Source of the DNA: Paenibacillus timonensis
GTDB lineage: Bacteria > Bacillota > Bacilli > Paenibacillales > Paenibacillaceae
Direction: 5' to 3'
Length of the DNA stretch: 64,000 bases
Assembly (NCBI RefSeq): GCF_022427145.1
Contig: NZ_JAKSXN010000012.1
Span: 31,964-95,963, forward strand
In this document: positions 51,983 through 60,878 of the stretch, piece after piece
How positions within the stretch are numbered: position 1 is the first letter of the stretch
Layout of the letters: each line of letters begins with the position of its first letter
Made by a program: the position numbers and the translations under genes
Notes under the pieces: model-generated
Seen by the model: only the letters and a program-made list of their open reading frames with translations
Told to the model about the DNA's origin: nothing
Database searches by the model: none

Positions 51983-54058
51983 TTAATCCTCCCCGGGCCT
52001 TTTGATAATCTCCAGCCCCTCCACATGCCGCTTGCTCATCAGCTTGCGTTTTTTCCGGTTCTCCTTCGAGTCGAACACGATATCCAGATCATAGTCATCC
52101 GGATAAAGCGATTCGCTCTTGAGGTAGAGCTTTAACCGTTTATGATTGACTTTGATTTTCTGCTTCTGGACCTGAACCAGCGCTATTCCCCGGAAGTCGG
52201 GCGGTTCGACGACGATGCCGATTTTCCCAAGAGACGTCACGAGGACGGCATCGCCCACTTCAAACCTGCGGGAGGGTTGGATGGCCGCATGGTCCGCTTC
52301 ACCGGGGGTTCCACCGGCTTTCGTTTCGCTGCCGGCAGCGCCCTCAGGCTGTGTCGCTTCCATTCCGGCGTCAGCCGGCCCTTTAGGCTGCGCCGCTTCC
52401 GCCGCTCCCAGTTCCTTCCCGCCCCTTGCGTCCCGGTGGTTCCGGTGCATGAGCATTTCATCAGGCGCCGAAGCTTGCTTTGCCGGTACGATCTCGTCCC
52501 ACCGCATGCCGCCACCGCTGCCATCGGCGGATAGCTGGCGGCTGACGATGTGCTGCGAGCGTTCGATGATTCCTCCGGTCATCCCCAGCTTGCGGGCGAT
52601 TTCGATCGCATAACTTCGGCCGGACTGCCCGATGGTCAACCGGTACAACGGGCGCAACGTCTCGGCGTCGAATTCCATCCTCGCGTTCTCGAAGCCTTCC
52701 GCCCGAGAGGCGAACGTCTTGAGTTCGTTGAAATGGGTCGTGACCATCACCGTCGACCCCTTCCGGGCAAACTCCTCCAGGATTGCGATCGACAAGGCGA
52801 TCCCTTCACCCGGGTCGGTACCCGCGGCCAACTCGTCGATCAGCACGAGAGTGGTTGGCCCTGCTTCCCGCAGAATTTGCACGAGAGCACCGATCTGAGC
52901 GGAGAACGTGCTGAGCGACTGCTCCAGATTTTGCCCGTCCCCGATCACGGCGCGGATGCCCTGGTACACCGCAAAACGGCTGTCCGGGGATACCGGCACC
53001 AGCAGACCCGATTGCACCATCAGGGACAGCAGGCCAAACGTCTTCAGCACGACGGTTTTCCCGCCGGTATTGGGGCCGGTGATGATCAGCGTCCGGTAGC
53101 TCGCGCCAATCGCCATATCGAGCGGGACCATCGTTTGCAGAAGTTTCGGATGCTTGGCCCCGCGAATCACCGTGTCTCCGGTCTCGCTAAGCTTCACCGC
53201 CTCCCCGCCGATCGCCGCAGCGTATTTGGCTTTGGCAAAAATAAAATCGTACGTCCCCGTAATCTCGATATTCCGAACGAGGTCGGCCGCTTCCCGTTCG
53301 ACCATTCCGGCGAGATAACCCAGGATCTTCGCTTCCTCCCGAGCCTCTTCGCCCTGAAGCAGCTCCAGCTCGCCCTGCAGCGCCGCGACCTCTTGGGGTT
53401 CGATGAACACCGTCTGGCCGCTGGTCGACTGGTCCAGCATGCGCCCGTTTACCTGCTTGTAGTAGTCTTTTTTGACCGGAATCACGTATCTGCCGCCGCG
53501 CACGCTCACGATGTTCTCCTGCAGGATGGAAGCATGACGGGCCATCACGGACTGGATGCGTTTCTGGATCCGCTCTTTGACGACGGCGATTTTCTTGCGC
53601 GTCTTCTCCAGTTCCCGGCTCGCTTCATCGGTTATGACCCCGAACCGGATGCAGCGGAGAATCTCCTGCTGCAGCGCAGGCAAATCCTGCAAATCGGTCG
53701 CATAAATGCCGATCCTCCAGGCCAATTCCCCTTTGGAAGCCATATATTTCTTCAGCTGCCCGCAACTGTGCAGGAACGTCTGTACCGCCATCAAGTCCTG
53801 CTCGGTGAACAGATAACCCGTACCCAGCAAAGAGACGACCAGATCAATCCCCTCCAACGAGGGGAGCGGTACGCTCGCCCCCTTTCCGTACAAGGCCCGT
53901 GCCTCCGCCGTTTCGGCAATCGCCCGTTCGATCGCGCGTTTTTCCACCATCGGCGCAAGCTCTTCGATTCTCTTGCGGCCGGCGTAAGAGACCGCGTATC
54001 CCAGCAAATCCTGTTTGATGCATTCATATTCCAACGTACTTAGCGAAAATGTATTCAA
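51983..54058 (-). CDS. MutS2-family ATPase lacking the Smr nuclease domain
   Basis: A 691-residue MutS-type protein. It has the MutS2 opening (FSLSTLEYECIKQDLLGYA), a clamp region, the ATPase with Walker A ITGPNTGGKTVVLKTFG, Walker B TLVLIDELAAGTDPGEG and the STVMVTTHFNELK segment, then an Ala/Glu/Pro-rich linker (about 560-610) and a KOW-like barrel (VGDAVLVTSLGKIGIVVEPP). The C-terminal Smr nuclease domain of true MutS2 is absent. MutS2 acts on recombination intermediates and collided ribosomes; this paralogue may have one of these roles without cutting. AAGGAGG sits eight bases before TTG 54058; ATG 54076 is the alternative. Confidence 0.87.
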   Translation of the reverse strand: MNTFSLSTLEYECIKQDLLGYAVSYAGRKRIEELAPMVEKRAIERAIAETAEARALYGKGASVPLPSLEGIDLVVSLLGTGYLFTEQDLMAVQTFLHSCGQLKKYMASKGELAWRIGIYATDLQDLPALQQEILRCIRFGVITDEASRELEKTRKKIAVVKERIQKRIQSVMARHASILQENIVSVRGGRYVIPVKKDYYKQVNGRMLDQSTSGQTVFIEPQEVAALQGELELLQGEEAREEAKILGYLAGMVEREAADLVRNIEITGTYDFIFAKAKYAAAIGGEAVKLSETGDTVIRGAKHPKLLQTMVPLDMAIGASYRTLIITGPNTGGKTVVLKTFGLLSLMVQSGLLVPVSPDSRFAVYQGIRAVIGDGQNLEQSLSTFSAQIGALVQILREAGPTTLVLIDELAAGTDPGEGIALSIAILEEFARKGSTVMVTTHFNELKTFASRAEGFENARMEFDAETLRPLYRLTIGQSGRSYAIEIARKLGMTGGIIERSQHIVSRQLSADGSGGGMRWDEIVPAKQASAPDEMLMHRNHRDARGGKELGAAEAAQPKGPADAGMEATQPEGAAGSETKAGGTPGEADHAAIQPSRRFEVGDAVLVTSLGKIGIVVEPPDFRGIALVQVQKQKIKVNHKRLKLYLKSESLYPDDYDLDIVFDSKENRKKRKLMSKRHVEGLEIIKRPGED

Positions 54059-54103
54059 GGTTAGAACCTCCTTCATAGGGTTGTCATTCCTTCTTTCCGG
54101 CAT

Positions 54104-54143
54104 AAAAAAAGGCAAAGGACAGCACGTATGCCATCCTTTGCCT
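54104..54143 (-). terminator. Second leader terminator before the MutS2-like gene
   Basis: Arms AGGCAAAGGA and TCCTTTGCCT with a 14-base loop, followed on the minus strand by seven T. It is only 28 bp from ATG 54076. Confidence 0.85.
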
Positions 54144-54174
54144 ATACTTCTCCCGCCGTTGCCGATCAGAAAAT

Positions 54175-54205
54175 CAAAAAAGCCGTGCTGAAAACAGCAC
54201 GGCTT
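54175..54205 (-). terminator. First leader terminator before the MutS2-like gene
   Basis: Perfect 11-bp stem AAGCCGTGCTG/CAGCACGGCTT with a four-base loop and a T run on the minus strand. Confidence 0.9.
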
Positions 54206-54376
54206 CATCATGATCATGATGACGGCAGCTGGAAAAGCTGCAAGATGTTCCGCGTGTGTTCTTAACTCATTCATAGACCGAAACAAGCGTACGGGAAAAT
54301 ACGGGCTCGCTCAGACCTCAAGCGGCACGTTCCTGTACCCTGTGTAACCGTCTTTATGAAGTTGCTAGTTAAGAAC
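54206..54376 (-). ncRNA. Candidate structured leader RNA or small RNA
   Basis: On the minus strand a perfect 9-bp closing stem, GTTCTTAAC (54376-54368) and GTTAAGAAC (54266-54258), encloses about 101 bases. Inside it TTCATA/TATGAA and GAC/GTC pair in nested order. Further down are the hairpin GCAGCT/AGCTGC (54225-54241) and then two intrinsic terminators. Closed domain plus terminator is the plan of a riboswitch or other attenuator, or of an independent small RNA. I could not match it to a known class (T-box, SAM, M-box, TPP, FMN, lysine and glycine signatures are absent). It is part of a 757-base gap that holds no gene. Confidence 0.5.
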
Positions 54377-54408
54377 CTTCACCGACATCAAAATCTCTCC
54401 TCTTTAGA

Positions 54409-54583
54409 GGTAATTCAAAAAGTCATCTTTCGATCACGAAGCTAGACAAGAAGTAATATCGACATCGAATCTTGAATTCACCCGGGCCTTCCGTTGCTCA
54501 CGTAGCTTCCAGCTACGCTCCGCTACTCCGTCCCTAGCTTCATCCAACCTTCTCGGTGCTCCAAATCTGACTTTTTGAACTTC
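54409..54583. repeat. Fourth copy of the 175-bp element, with a truncated fifth
   Basis: Begins GGTAATTCAAAAAGTCATC and ends GACTTTTTGAACTTC, 175 bp like the copies at 2710-3253, with an internal divergence of several bases. After a 10-bp spacer (attgaaatga) another left end, GGTAATTCAAAAAGCT, starts at 54594 and breaks off, so a second tandem copy was lost. Confidence 0.88.
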
Positions 54584-54631
54584 ATTGAAATGAGGTAATT
54601 CAAAAAGCTTCCTGAAAGAAGGAATACCTTT

Positions 54632-54661
54632 AATTTACCAAAAAGAGGCGCTATTCGTCAA
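54632..54661 (-). promoter_or_regulatory. Candidate promoter for the leader and MutS2-like gene
   Basis: Minus strand TTGACG (54661-54656) and TAAATT (54637-54632) with an 18-bp spacer. Transcription would pass through the 175-bp element before the structured region. Confidence 0.5.
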
Positions 54662-54732
54662 GAATCCGAGTTTATGCGCACTTCATCCCTTTTTGAGTGG
54701 AATATCTTGCTAATTGAGTGAATTGATTAATT

Positions 54733-54760
54733 TTATTCTTACGATCATTTCATGTATTAT
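54733..54760 (+). promoter_or_regulatory. Candidate promoter of ltaS
   Basis: TTATTC (54733-54738) and TATTAT (54755-54760), 16 bp apart, about 75 bases before the GTG start. The -10 is good, the -35 weak. Confidence 0.4.
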
Positions 54761-54834
54761 ATATGGGGCGTTAAAATTGTTAACTCGGCATTAAATTCAA
54801 CTAAAGGAGCTTTTGCGGAAAGGAAGGAAACGAA

Positions 54835-56715
54835 GTGTCACAATTCAATCGCATCCGGCTCGCCAACATCAAGCCGTTTGTCTTTTTCTCCGTCATTATG
54901 ATCTTGAAGATTTATCTCGTCTGGACGGCCATTTTTGATGGAGTTCCTGCTTGGGGGCCATTGCTGAAGGAAATCCCGTTTATCTGGGTTTTGTTCTGCC
55001 TGATTGAATGGTTCTCCTCCAAACGTAAGATTGGCCTTTATCTAACTGTAAACTTGATCGTTACCGCGATATTCTTCGCAGCCGTTATGTATCATAAATA
55101 TTATGGGGTAATTGTAAATTATACTGCCCTGCAGCAGGTCAATCAGGTCGCCGCCGTGAAGAACAGCGTGTTCTCCCTGCTGGCGCCTTATTATTTGCTG
55201 ATCTTTCTGGACATCGTAGTAATCGGCTTCTGGCTGTTCCGGAAGAAACGTGCCGAGAAGCTTAAAGCTTTCTTTAATCTAAAAAAAGCCAGCACTGGCG
55301 TAATCGCCGGCATCTTCGGCTTCTCCCTGCTGCTGTGCATCTTCAACATTTGGCCGAACCGGGCCAGCATGAACGAAATTAAGCAAGCCGAGCAAATGGG
55401 CATCCTGAACTATGAGACGTACACGATTTTCTCCAGCACCAAGAAGGAAGAACTGGTCGATAAAAACCAGATCTCGCAAGCGAAAATCGATAAGTTGAAG
55501 GGCATTACCGCCCCGTCCGATCCGAAGTATTTCGGTGCTGCCAAAGGCAAGAACCTGATCATCATTCAGATGGAATCGTTCCAGAACTTCCTAATCGACC
55601 TGAAGATCGACGGCCAGGAAGTGACGCCGAACATGAACAAGCTGGTCAAGGAAAACACGTACTTCAACCATTTCTATCAAATGGTTGGTCAAGGTAACAC
55701 CTCCGATGCTGAATTTGTCGTCAATACCTCATTCTATATTCCATATAATGAGGCGGCGACGCAAAACTACCCGGACAAGGAATTGCCGAGCTTGCCGAAA
55801 CTCATGCGGGATCAAGGTTATGATACCGCGACGTTCCATACCAACGTCGTTGATTTCTGGAATCGCGGCGAACTGTACAAAGCGATTGGCTTTAACCGTT
55901 ATTATGACCAGAAATGGTTTGGTACAGAGGACACCGTATTCTTTGGACCTTCAGATGAAGTGCTGTACAAGAAAACAGCCGAAGAGCTGGATCGCATGCA
56001 GCAAACCGGACAGCCTTTCTATACCCAAGTCATCTCGATGACGGCGCATCATCCGTTCACGACGCCGCATGAGAAGGATAAAATCCAGCTGCCGGAGCGT
56101 TATCAGGACAATATGGTTGGCGATTATCTGCGGGCGCAAAGCTATGCAGACTACGCGTTGGGCCAATTTATTCAGGACTTGAAGCAAAGAGGCATTTGGG
56201 ACAACAGCGTCGTTATGATCTATGGAGATCATCTTGGCTTGCCGATGTATTCGCTGGACAAACATGGACTTGAGCTGATGAAAGAGATCTACGGCCGAGA
56301 TTACAGCTATATTGATATGATTAACATTCCGCTGCTCATTCATGCCCCTGGCGTCAACACGCCTGCGGTTATGAACAATGTCGGCGGCCAGGTTGATATC
56401 CTGCCAACGGTGGCTAACCTGCTCGGCGTGAATCTCGATAACCACATCCATTTCGGCGAGGATATTTTGAACCAGACGTCTTACAACTTATTACCGCAGC
56501 GTTATTATCTTCCGTCCGGCTCGTTCCTGAACGATCAGGCGTTATTTATCCCAGGGGTTTGGTACAACGATGGTACGAAGTACCCGCTGGCGAAAGATGG
56601 CGTGAAGCAAGCATTGACGACGGAAAGCGAATATAATCGTGCGCTTGAACTGCTCCGCCTCAGCGACAGTTACGTGCAACAGCTGCCCGACCGGGTGAAA
56701 GAAAACAAAGAATGA
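54835..56715 (+). CDS. ltaS: Lipoteichoic acid synthase (LtaS family)
   Basis: A 626-residue membrane enzyme that polymerises glycerol phosphate from phosphatidylglycerol into lipoteichoic acid. Five membrane segments (about 15-35, 46-60, 67-86, 115-135, 155-172) precede the extracellular sulfatase-like domain. The nucleophile is T289 in GQGNTSDAEF, with manganese ligands E247 (QMESFQNF) and IYGDHLGL (Asp-His). Translation starts at GTG 54835 after GGAAGGAAACGAA. The gene stands alone and is followed by a terminator. An LtaS paralogue such as YfnI or YqgS cannot be excluded. Confidence 0.93.
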   Translation: MSQFNRIRLANIKPFVFFSVIMILKIYLVWTAIFDGVPAWGPLLKEIPFIWVLFCLIEWFSSKRKIGLYLTVNLIVTAIFFAAVMYHKYYGVIVNYTALQQVNQVAAVKNSVFSLLAPYYLLIFLDIVVIGFWLFRKKRAEKLKAFFNLKKASTGVIAGIFGFSLLLCIFNIWPNRASMNEIKQAEQMGILNYETYTIFSSTKKEELVDKNQISQAKIDKLKGITAPSDPKYFGAAKGKNLIIIQMESFQNFLIDLKIDGQEVTPNMNKLVKENTYFNHFYQMVGQGNTSDAEFVVNTSFYIPYNEAATQNYPDKELPSLPKLMRDQGYDTATFHTNVVDFWNRGELYKAIGFNRYYDQKWFGTEDTVFFGPSDEVLYKKTAEELDRMQQTGQPFYTQVISMTAHHPFTTPHEKDKIQLPERYQDNMVGDYLRAQSYADYALGQFIQDLKQRGIWDNSVVMIYGDHLGLPMYSLDKHGLELMKEIYGRDYSYIDMINIPLLIHAPGVNTPAVMNNVGGQVDILPTVANLLGVNLDNHIHFGEDILNQTSYNLLPQRYYLPSGSFLNDQALFIPGVWYNDGTKYPLAKDGVKQALTTESEYNRALELLRLSDSYVQQLPDRVKENKE

Positions 56716-56737
56716 CACGAGGATTTGCAAAAAAATC

Positions 56738-56777
56738 AGAGCCGCAGGCATCCCGAATCGGGATGTCCTGCGGCTCT
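56738..56777. terminator. Bidirectional terminator between ltaS and MATE gene
   Basis: Stem AGAGCCGCAGG/CCTGCGGCTCT with inner ATCCCGA/TCGGGAT, A tract before and TCTTTTCTT after. Confidence 0.88.
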
Positions 56778-56790
56778 CTTTTCTTCACCC

Positions 56791-58227
56791 TTACAACGCC
56801 GGAGTGGCAACTCCCTCCATTGCTGTTTTCTCTAGCGCTTGCCTTTGGTCTTCCTGGCTTAATCCGCGTTCATGAAGCAACTCCTGCTCTTTCATGCGTA
56901 GATGCTTACGCCCTCTCCAGCGGAAGAATGAAAACACGCCGCGGATATATTCGTCGCTGATCATGCTGGCATAAATCGCAATGATTCCCCAACCCAGCGA
57001 TACCCCAAATAAATACGAACAACCGGTTGCCACCACCGACATGAAAATCAAGGAGATCACCATTGTGTAACGGGTGTCCCCTACTGCATTCAAGGAGTTG
57101 CCAAGTGCCATGTTAATCATTTTACCAGGCTGCAGCAGCAGATTCAGCCATAGCAACGCAGCGCATAAGGCCAAGATATCGGTATCTTGCGTAAACAGCC
57201 CCAGTAGCTTGGGACCTAACAACACGAGAATAAACGCGTTGACGATAACCAGCGGCAGTCCGAAGGCCAACACCCGGTATACCGCACGATACGCTTCCTT
57301 CGTTTTGCCTGCTCCGTAAAGATGGGCGATCTGAATTTGCGCCGCCATTGCCAACGAGAAACCTAACATGAAGCAAAACGACTCCAGCGTATTCATATAC
57401 GTCCTGGCGGCCAGTTCGGTGGAGCCAAGCACCGCGAGGAACGAGAAGATCGCCAGCTGCGAGAACACCCAGCTCGCTGAATTGACGCCCAGCGGCCAGC
57501 CGATAACGAGCACTTCCTTGAACAGCTTGCGATCGAACACCGGAATGTCCTTGAAGCCGATCCGCCGCTGGAACGTGCCAAGGAAAATCAGCAGCAGCAC
57601 GATCGTAGCGATCAACCGGCTGATCACCGTCGAAATGGCGACCCCGGTCAAGCCCCATTGCGGAAAACCGAAGGCGCCGAAGATAAAGCAATAGTTCATG
57701 AAAATATGAATGACGTTCATGCCGATCGCCGTAAACATCGGGCCTTTCGTATTCCCGGTATTCCGGATCGCGGTCCCCAGCATGGAGATCATCGCGGTCA
57801 AAATCATCCCGCCGCCAACGACGGAGATGTAGACTTTCGCCAACGGCAGCAGTTCGTCCGGCAGTTGCAGCATCGTGGCGATCGGCCCAGGTACGGCGAT
57901 CAGCAGAATGCTAAGGAAAATGCCGATGGCGGCCGTGACTTTGAAGGCGATAATCGCCACGGTCCGGGCGTCCTCCTCACGGCCCGAGCCGATCTTCTGG
58001 GCAATGACGATCCCCGCACCGCTTGCCACGGTAGCAAATAACGTGGTGAGCGCATTAAACAGCTGGTTGGAGAACCCGACAACCGCAACCGCGTTATCGG
58101 AGATACGGCTGACCATCAGCGTATCGACGGTGCCCAGCAGAATCTGCAGGAACAATTCGATAAATATAGGCCAAGCGAGCAGCCAGAGGGAAAATTTATC
58201 CTTCTCGCTGCCCTTCATTTTCTTCAT
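56791..58227 (-). CDS. MATE-family efflux transporter
   Basis: A 478-residue protein with 12 membrane segments in two halves. The NorM-type start is WLLAWPIFIELFLQILLGTVDTLMVSRI, and the second half opens with EVLVIGWPLGVNSASWVFSQ, the repeat of the same motif. MATE pumps export drugs with sodium or proton gradients. AGGAGGTTGTAATA precedes ATG 58227. An AraC-type gene diverges from it 148 bp away and may control it. The tail after residue 450 is charged. Confidence 0.93.
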   Translation of the reverse strand: MKKMKGSEKDKFSLWLLAWPIFIELFLQILLGTVDTLMVSRISDNAVAVVGFSNQLFNALTTLFATVASGAGIVIAQKIGSGREEDARTVAIIAFKVTAAIGIFLSILLIAVPGPIATMLQLPDELLPLAKVYISVVGGGMILTAMISMLGTAIRNTGNTKGPMFTAIGMNVIHIFMNYCFIFGAFGFPQWGLTGVAISTVISRLIATIVLLLIFLGTFQRRIGFKDIPVFDRKLFKEVLVIGWPLGVNSASWVFSQLAIFSFLAVLGSTELAARTYMNTLESFCFMLGFSLAMAAQIQIAHLYGAGKTKEAYRAVYRVLAFGLPLVIVNAFILVLLGPKLLGLFTQDTDILALCAALLWLNLLLQPGKMINMALGNSLNAVGDTRYTMVISLIFMSVVATGCSYLFGVSLGWGIIAIYASMISDEYIRGVFSFFRWRGRKHLRMKEQELLHERGLSQEDQRQALEKTAMEGVATPAL

Positions 58228-58375
58228 TATTACAACCTCCTGGATATCGGGGAATCCATCGAACTCCCTGTCGTCGTGTTAGCATGAAACACATTATAGA
58301 TGGTAACGTCATTTTGATGTATCATAGAATCAACTCAATCTTTCATTATTCCAACCTAAGAGGAGCTGGTATCCT

Positions 58376-59281
58376 TTGCCTCCGATCATCGAATTTACCG
58401 CGCCCCCTCTGCCCCATTACATCGTCAGCGGTTCGGCGGTGATCCCGGTGGGCGGCAAACATCCGAGCCGGCAAAATATCGGCGCCTTCGACCTTCTGGT
58501 CGTCGAACATGGGCGCTTATTTATCGGCGAGGAAGGCCGTCAGTACGAAGTGGCAGCAGGTCACGCGTTGATCCTGCGCCCTGATTGCTATCACTATGCG
58601 CCGCAGGGCTGCCGGGAAGATACGCTGCACCACTGGCTGCATTTTCAATTGATGGGCGATTGGCGTGTCGTGGAGGAGGAGGAATACCGGCATTGCGGAT
58701 GCAGCATGACGGATAAAGACATTCCCGGATCAATCTCCCTGCCTCCGTTTACGGCTACGTCGTATACCGTCCCCCTGCCCCAATATGCCAAGCTGGCCCA
58801 GCCGCAGAAAATCATCACCCTGCTGAACGAGCTGGTCGAATTAAATCGGGACATCCATTTGGACAGCGTCCGGCTGCGGCAGCAGGCTCTTTTTCAAGAC
58901 GTTATCGTGGAGTTGTCCGCCTCGTCTTCCCCTGCCGGGCTTCCTCCGCAGTCGGCCTGCGCCGAGAAAGCAGCCTCCTATCTGCGCGAGCATTATGATG
59001 AGCCTTTTTCCGCACAAAAGCTTGGGGAGAGCATCAATTTCCACCCGGTATACATCGCACGCTGCATGCAGAAGGTGTTCGGCTGTTCGCCTGCCGTTTA
59101 TTTGCAGCGCCTGCGGATTGACCAAGCCAAACTGCTGCTCCTGCAAACCGACCTGACGATCGAACGCATCGCCGAGCAGGTTGGTTTTAACCAAGCCGCC
59201 TATTTCACGGCCTGCTTCAGCAAGACTGAAGGCATGTCTCCGCGGAAATACCGTCAGCGGTTCACTTGGAACATGGAGTAG
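58376..59281 (+). CDS. AraC-family regulator with cupin sensor domain
   Basis: A 301-residue regulator. Residues 10-160 form a cupin-like AraC binding domain (DLLVVEHGRLFIGEEGRQYEV). Residues about 195-298 hold two helix-turn-helix motifs (EPFSAQKLGESINFHPVYIARC and ERIAEQVGFNQAAYFTACFSK) ending SPRKYRQRF. This layout is usual for sugar- or small-molecule-responsive activators. Translation seems to start at TTG 58376, ten bases after AGAGGAG. It is divergent from the MATE exporter, a possible target. Confidence 0.9.
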   Translation: MPPIIEFTAPPLPHYIVSGSAVIPVGGKHPSRQNIGAFDLLVVEHGRLFIGEEGRQYEVAAGHALILRPDCYHYAPQGCREDTLHHWLHFQLMGDWRVVEEEEYRHCGCSMTDKDIPGSISLPPFTATSYTVPLPQYAKLAQPQKIITLLNELVELNRDIHLDSVRLRQQALFQDVIVELSASSSPAGLPPQSACAEKAASYLREHYDEPFSAQKLGESINFHPVYIARCMQKVFGCSPAVYLQRLRIDQAKLLLLQTDLTIERIAEQVGFNQAAYFTACFSKTEGMSPRKYRQRFTWNME

Positions 59282-59395
59282 GTGCCGTTTAGGCGCTCCC
59301 CGAAGACTGGCTTTTTGCTTATCGGTCGGGACTTCTCTATAATTCAAAGGAAGAGACCGCTTTTTTTGATACTTAAGCCAACTGGGGGAAATGGA

Positions 59396-60259
59396 TTGAC
59401 ACTCGTGAAAATATTCGCCGACAGCATCTCGGATCTGCCGGAATCCTGGGCCGCCGCATACGATATCGGAATAGTTCCGCTTTATGTCGTTTTCGGCGAG
59501 GCCGCCTACAAAGATAAACTGGAGATTACCACCGCCGACATCTACCGACGGGTCGAGGAGGACGGTGTCCTTCCCAGAACGGCAGCGCCGGCCCCGGCCG
59601 ATTTCATTGCCGCTTTTACGCCTTGGGTTGAGCAAGGACATACGATCGTGTACATCAGCATGTCATCCAAGCTCTCGTCCACTTACCAAAACGCCTTGAT
59701 CGCCGCAGCCGAATTTCCCGAAGGACGAGTGCATGTGGTGGATTCCCTGAATGTTTCCGGCGGTATTGCATTACTGGTCCTGAAAGCCGCCATTGCTGCC
59801 AAGCAGGGAACCGACCCTTCCGAACTGGTCGGCATGCTGGAGGAAATGCGGGACCGGGTCGAAATCGAGGTGCTGGTGGACAATCTCGATTACTTGCACA
59901 AGGGGGGCCGCGCTTCCAGCGTGCAGCATATGATCGGAAGCTTGCTTAAAATCCGGCCCGTGTTGAAAGTCAAGGAAGGGCTGGTCATCTCCGCCGATAA
60001 ATACCGTGGCAAAACCGAGAAGGCCGTCGAGCGAATGGTCCACCACTTTATCGACAACGTCCACAAGGTCGACCGGGAGCTCATCATCGTCGCGCAGACG
60101 TTAGCCGAAAAGGCAGCCGGCTTCATTAGGAATACCCTCCTCGAAAAGACGGACGTCAAAGAAGTCGCCATTATTGAAGGCGGGTGTGCCATCTCCTGCC
60201 ACTGCGGTCCGCGAACGGTCGCCATCATGTACCTTCGGCAACCGAATTGTGCCTTGTAA
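59396..60259 (+). CDS. DegV-family fatty-acid-binding protein
   Basis: A 287-residue DegV protein. Family words are KIFADSISDLP (DSTSDLP type), VPLYVVFGEAAYKD, YISMSSKLSSTYQNAL, VLVDNLDYLHKGGR and GSLLKIRPVL. DegV/FakB proteins hold a fatty acid for phosphorylation by FakA. The frame is open to 59282, but TTG 59396 is six bases after GGGGGA and begins just before the family start; GTG 59405 is possible. It stands alone, without fakA nearby. Confidence 0.92.
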   Translation: MTLVKIFADSISDLPESWAAAYDIGIVPLYVVFGEAAYKDKLEITTADIYRRVEEDGVLPRTAAPAPADFIAAFTPWVEQGHTIVYISMSSKLSSTYQNALIAAAEFPEGRVHVVDSLNVSGGIALLVLKAAIAAKQGTDPSELVGMLEEMRDRVEIEVLVDNLDYLHKGGRASSVQHMIGSLLKIRPVLKVKEGLVISADKYRGKTEKAVERMVHHFIDNVHKVDRELIIVAQTLAEKAAGFIRNTLLEKTDVKEVAIIEGGCAISCHCGPRTVAIMYLRQPNCAL

Positions 60260-60286
60260 GCTAGATCGGTATCGCTTGTAAATAGA

Positions 60287-60339
60287 CGAAACAGGCCTCT
60301 TCGCCGGCCAAGACATTGCCGGTGAAGAGGCTTGTTTCG
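60287..60339. other. Strong hairpin after the DegV gene
   Basis: Arms CGAAACAGGCCTCTTC and GAAGAGGCTTGTTTCG with an inner GCCGG/CCGGC, one mismatch. There is no T run, so its action as a terminator is uncertain. Confidence 0.5.
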
Positions 60340-60392
60340 CATGGAAACCATAACGTCTCGTCAAACGTAATAGTTGTTAGGAGGTGGGGAAC

Positions 60393-60827
60393 ATGAGACA
60401 TTATCGGTTAGGCGTGATGACTTTGCTGATGACCGTCTTATTGCTGGACGCATCATGCTTCGGAAGCGCCAATCGAGCCCATGCGGGAGCCTGGAACGAT
60501 TGGGTCAACGGCGTGAAGGAACTCTCGCAGCTCCCCGCCGAAGTGAATGAACTGAAAGACGATTACGCGGCTACGGTGGACAAGCTTGAACAAGCTCAGG
60601 GCACGCTGGCGGAAACCCAAGACACTTTGGAAATGTTCCGGCAGCAAAACGAGGAGCTGATGGAGCGCAACCGGGAGCTATCCGCAACCGTCAACGCATT
60701 AACCGAAGCCCAACAAACCCGCGACGCCAACGCGCGCAAGATGCGCATCCTCCTGTTTACGGCCGCCGGGTTGTTTGCCGGATATTTCATCCTGCTGCGG
60801 GTCGTTCGTTTCGCCCTACGGCGCTAA
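60393..60827 (+). CDS. Exported coiled-coil protein with C-terminal membrane anchor
   Basis: A 144-residue protein of unknown family. It has a signal peptide (1-30, ending RAHA before GAWNDWVNG), a long coiled coil (about 45-110, heptads in LAETQDTLEMFRQQNEELME) and a membrane segment near the end (ILLFTAAGLFAGYFILLRV) with a basic tail. Signal peptide plus tail anchor suggests an extracytoplasmic coiled coil held at the membrane. AGGAGG lies eight bases before ATG 60393. The AIM24-like gene follows after 51 bp, so they may be one operon. Confidence 0.75.
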   Translation: MRHYRLGVMTLLMTVLLLDASCFGSANRAHAGAWNDWVNGVKELSQLPAEVNELKDDYAATVDKLEQAQGTLAETQDTLEMFRQQNEELMERNRELSATVNALTEAQQTRDANARKMRILLFTAAGLFAGYFILLRVVRFALRR

Positions 60828-60878
60828 TGGTTGACCCTATTCCGATTGTGAAGCCCCCGGACTGGAGGTTGTATTGAA

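Noticed and set aside
54777..54784. TTGTTAAC before ltaS as a BirA site
   Set aside because: Only one half-site; no matching inverted arm at 14-16 bp.
60287..60339. Hairpin after DegV as a standard intrinsic terminator
   Set aside because: No T run on either side, so listed as a hairpin only.
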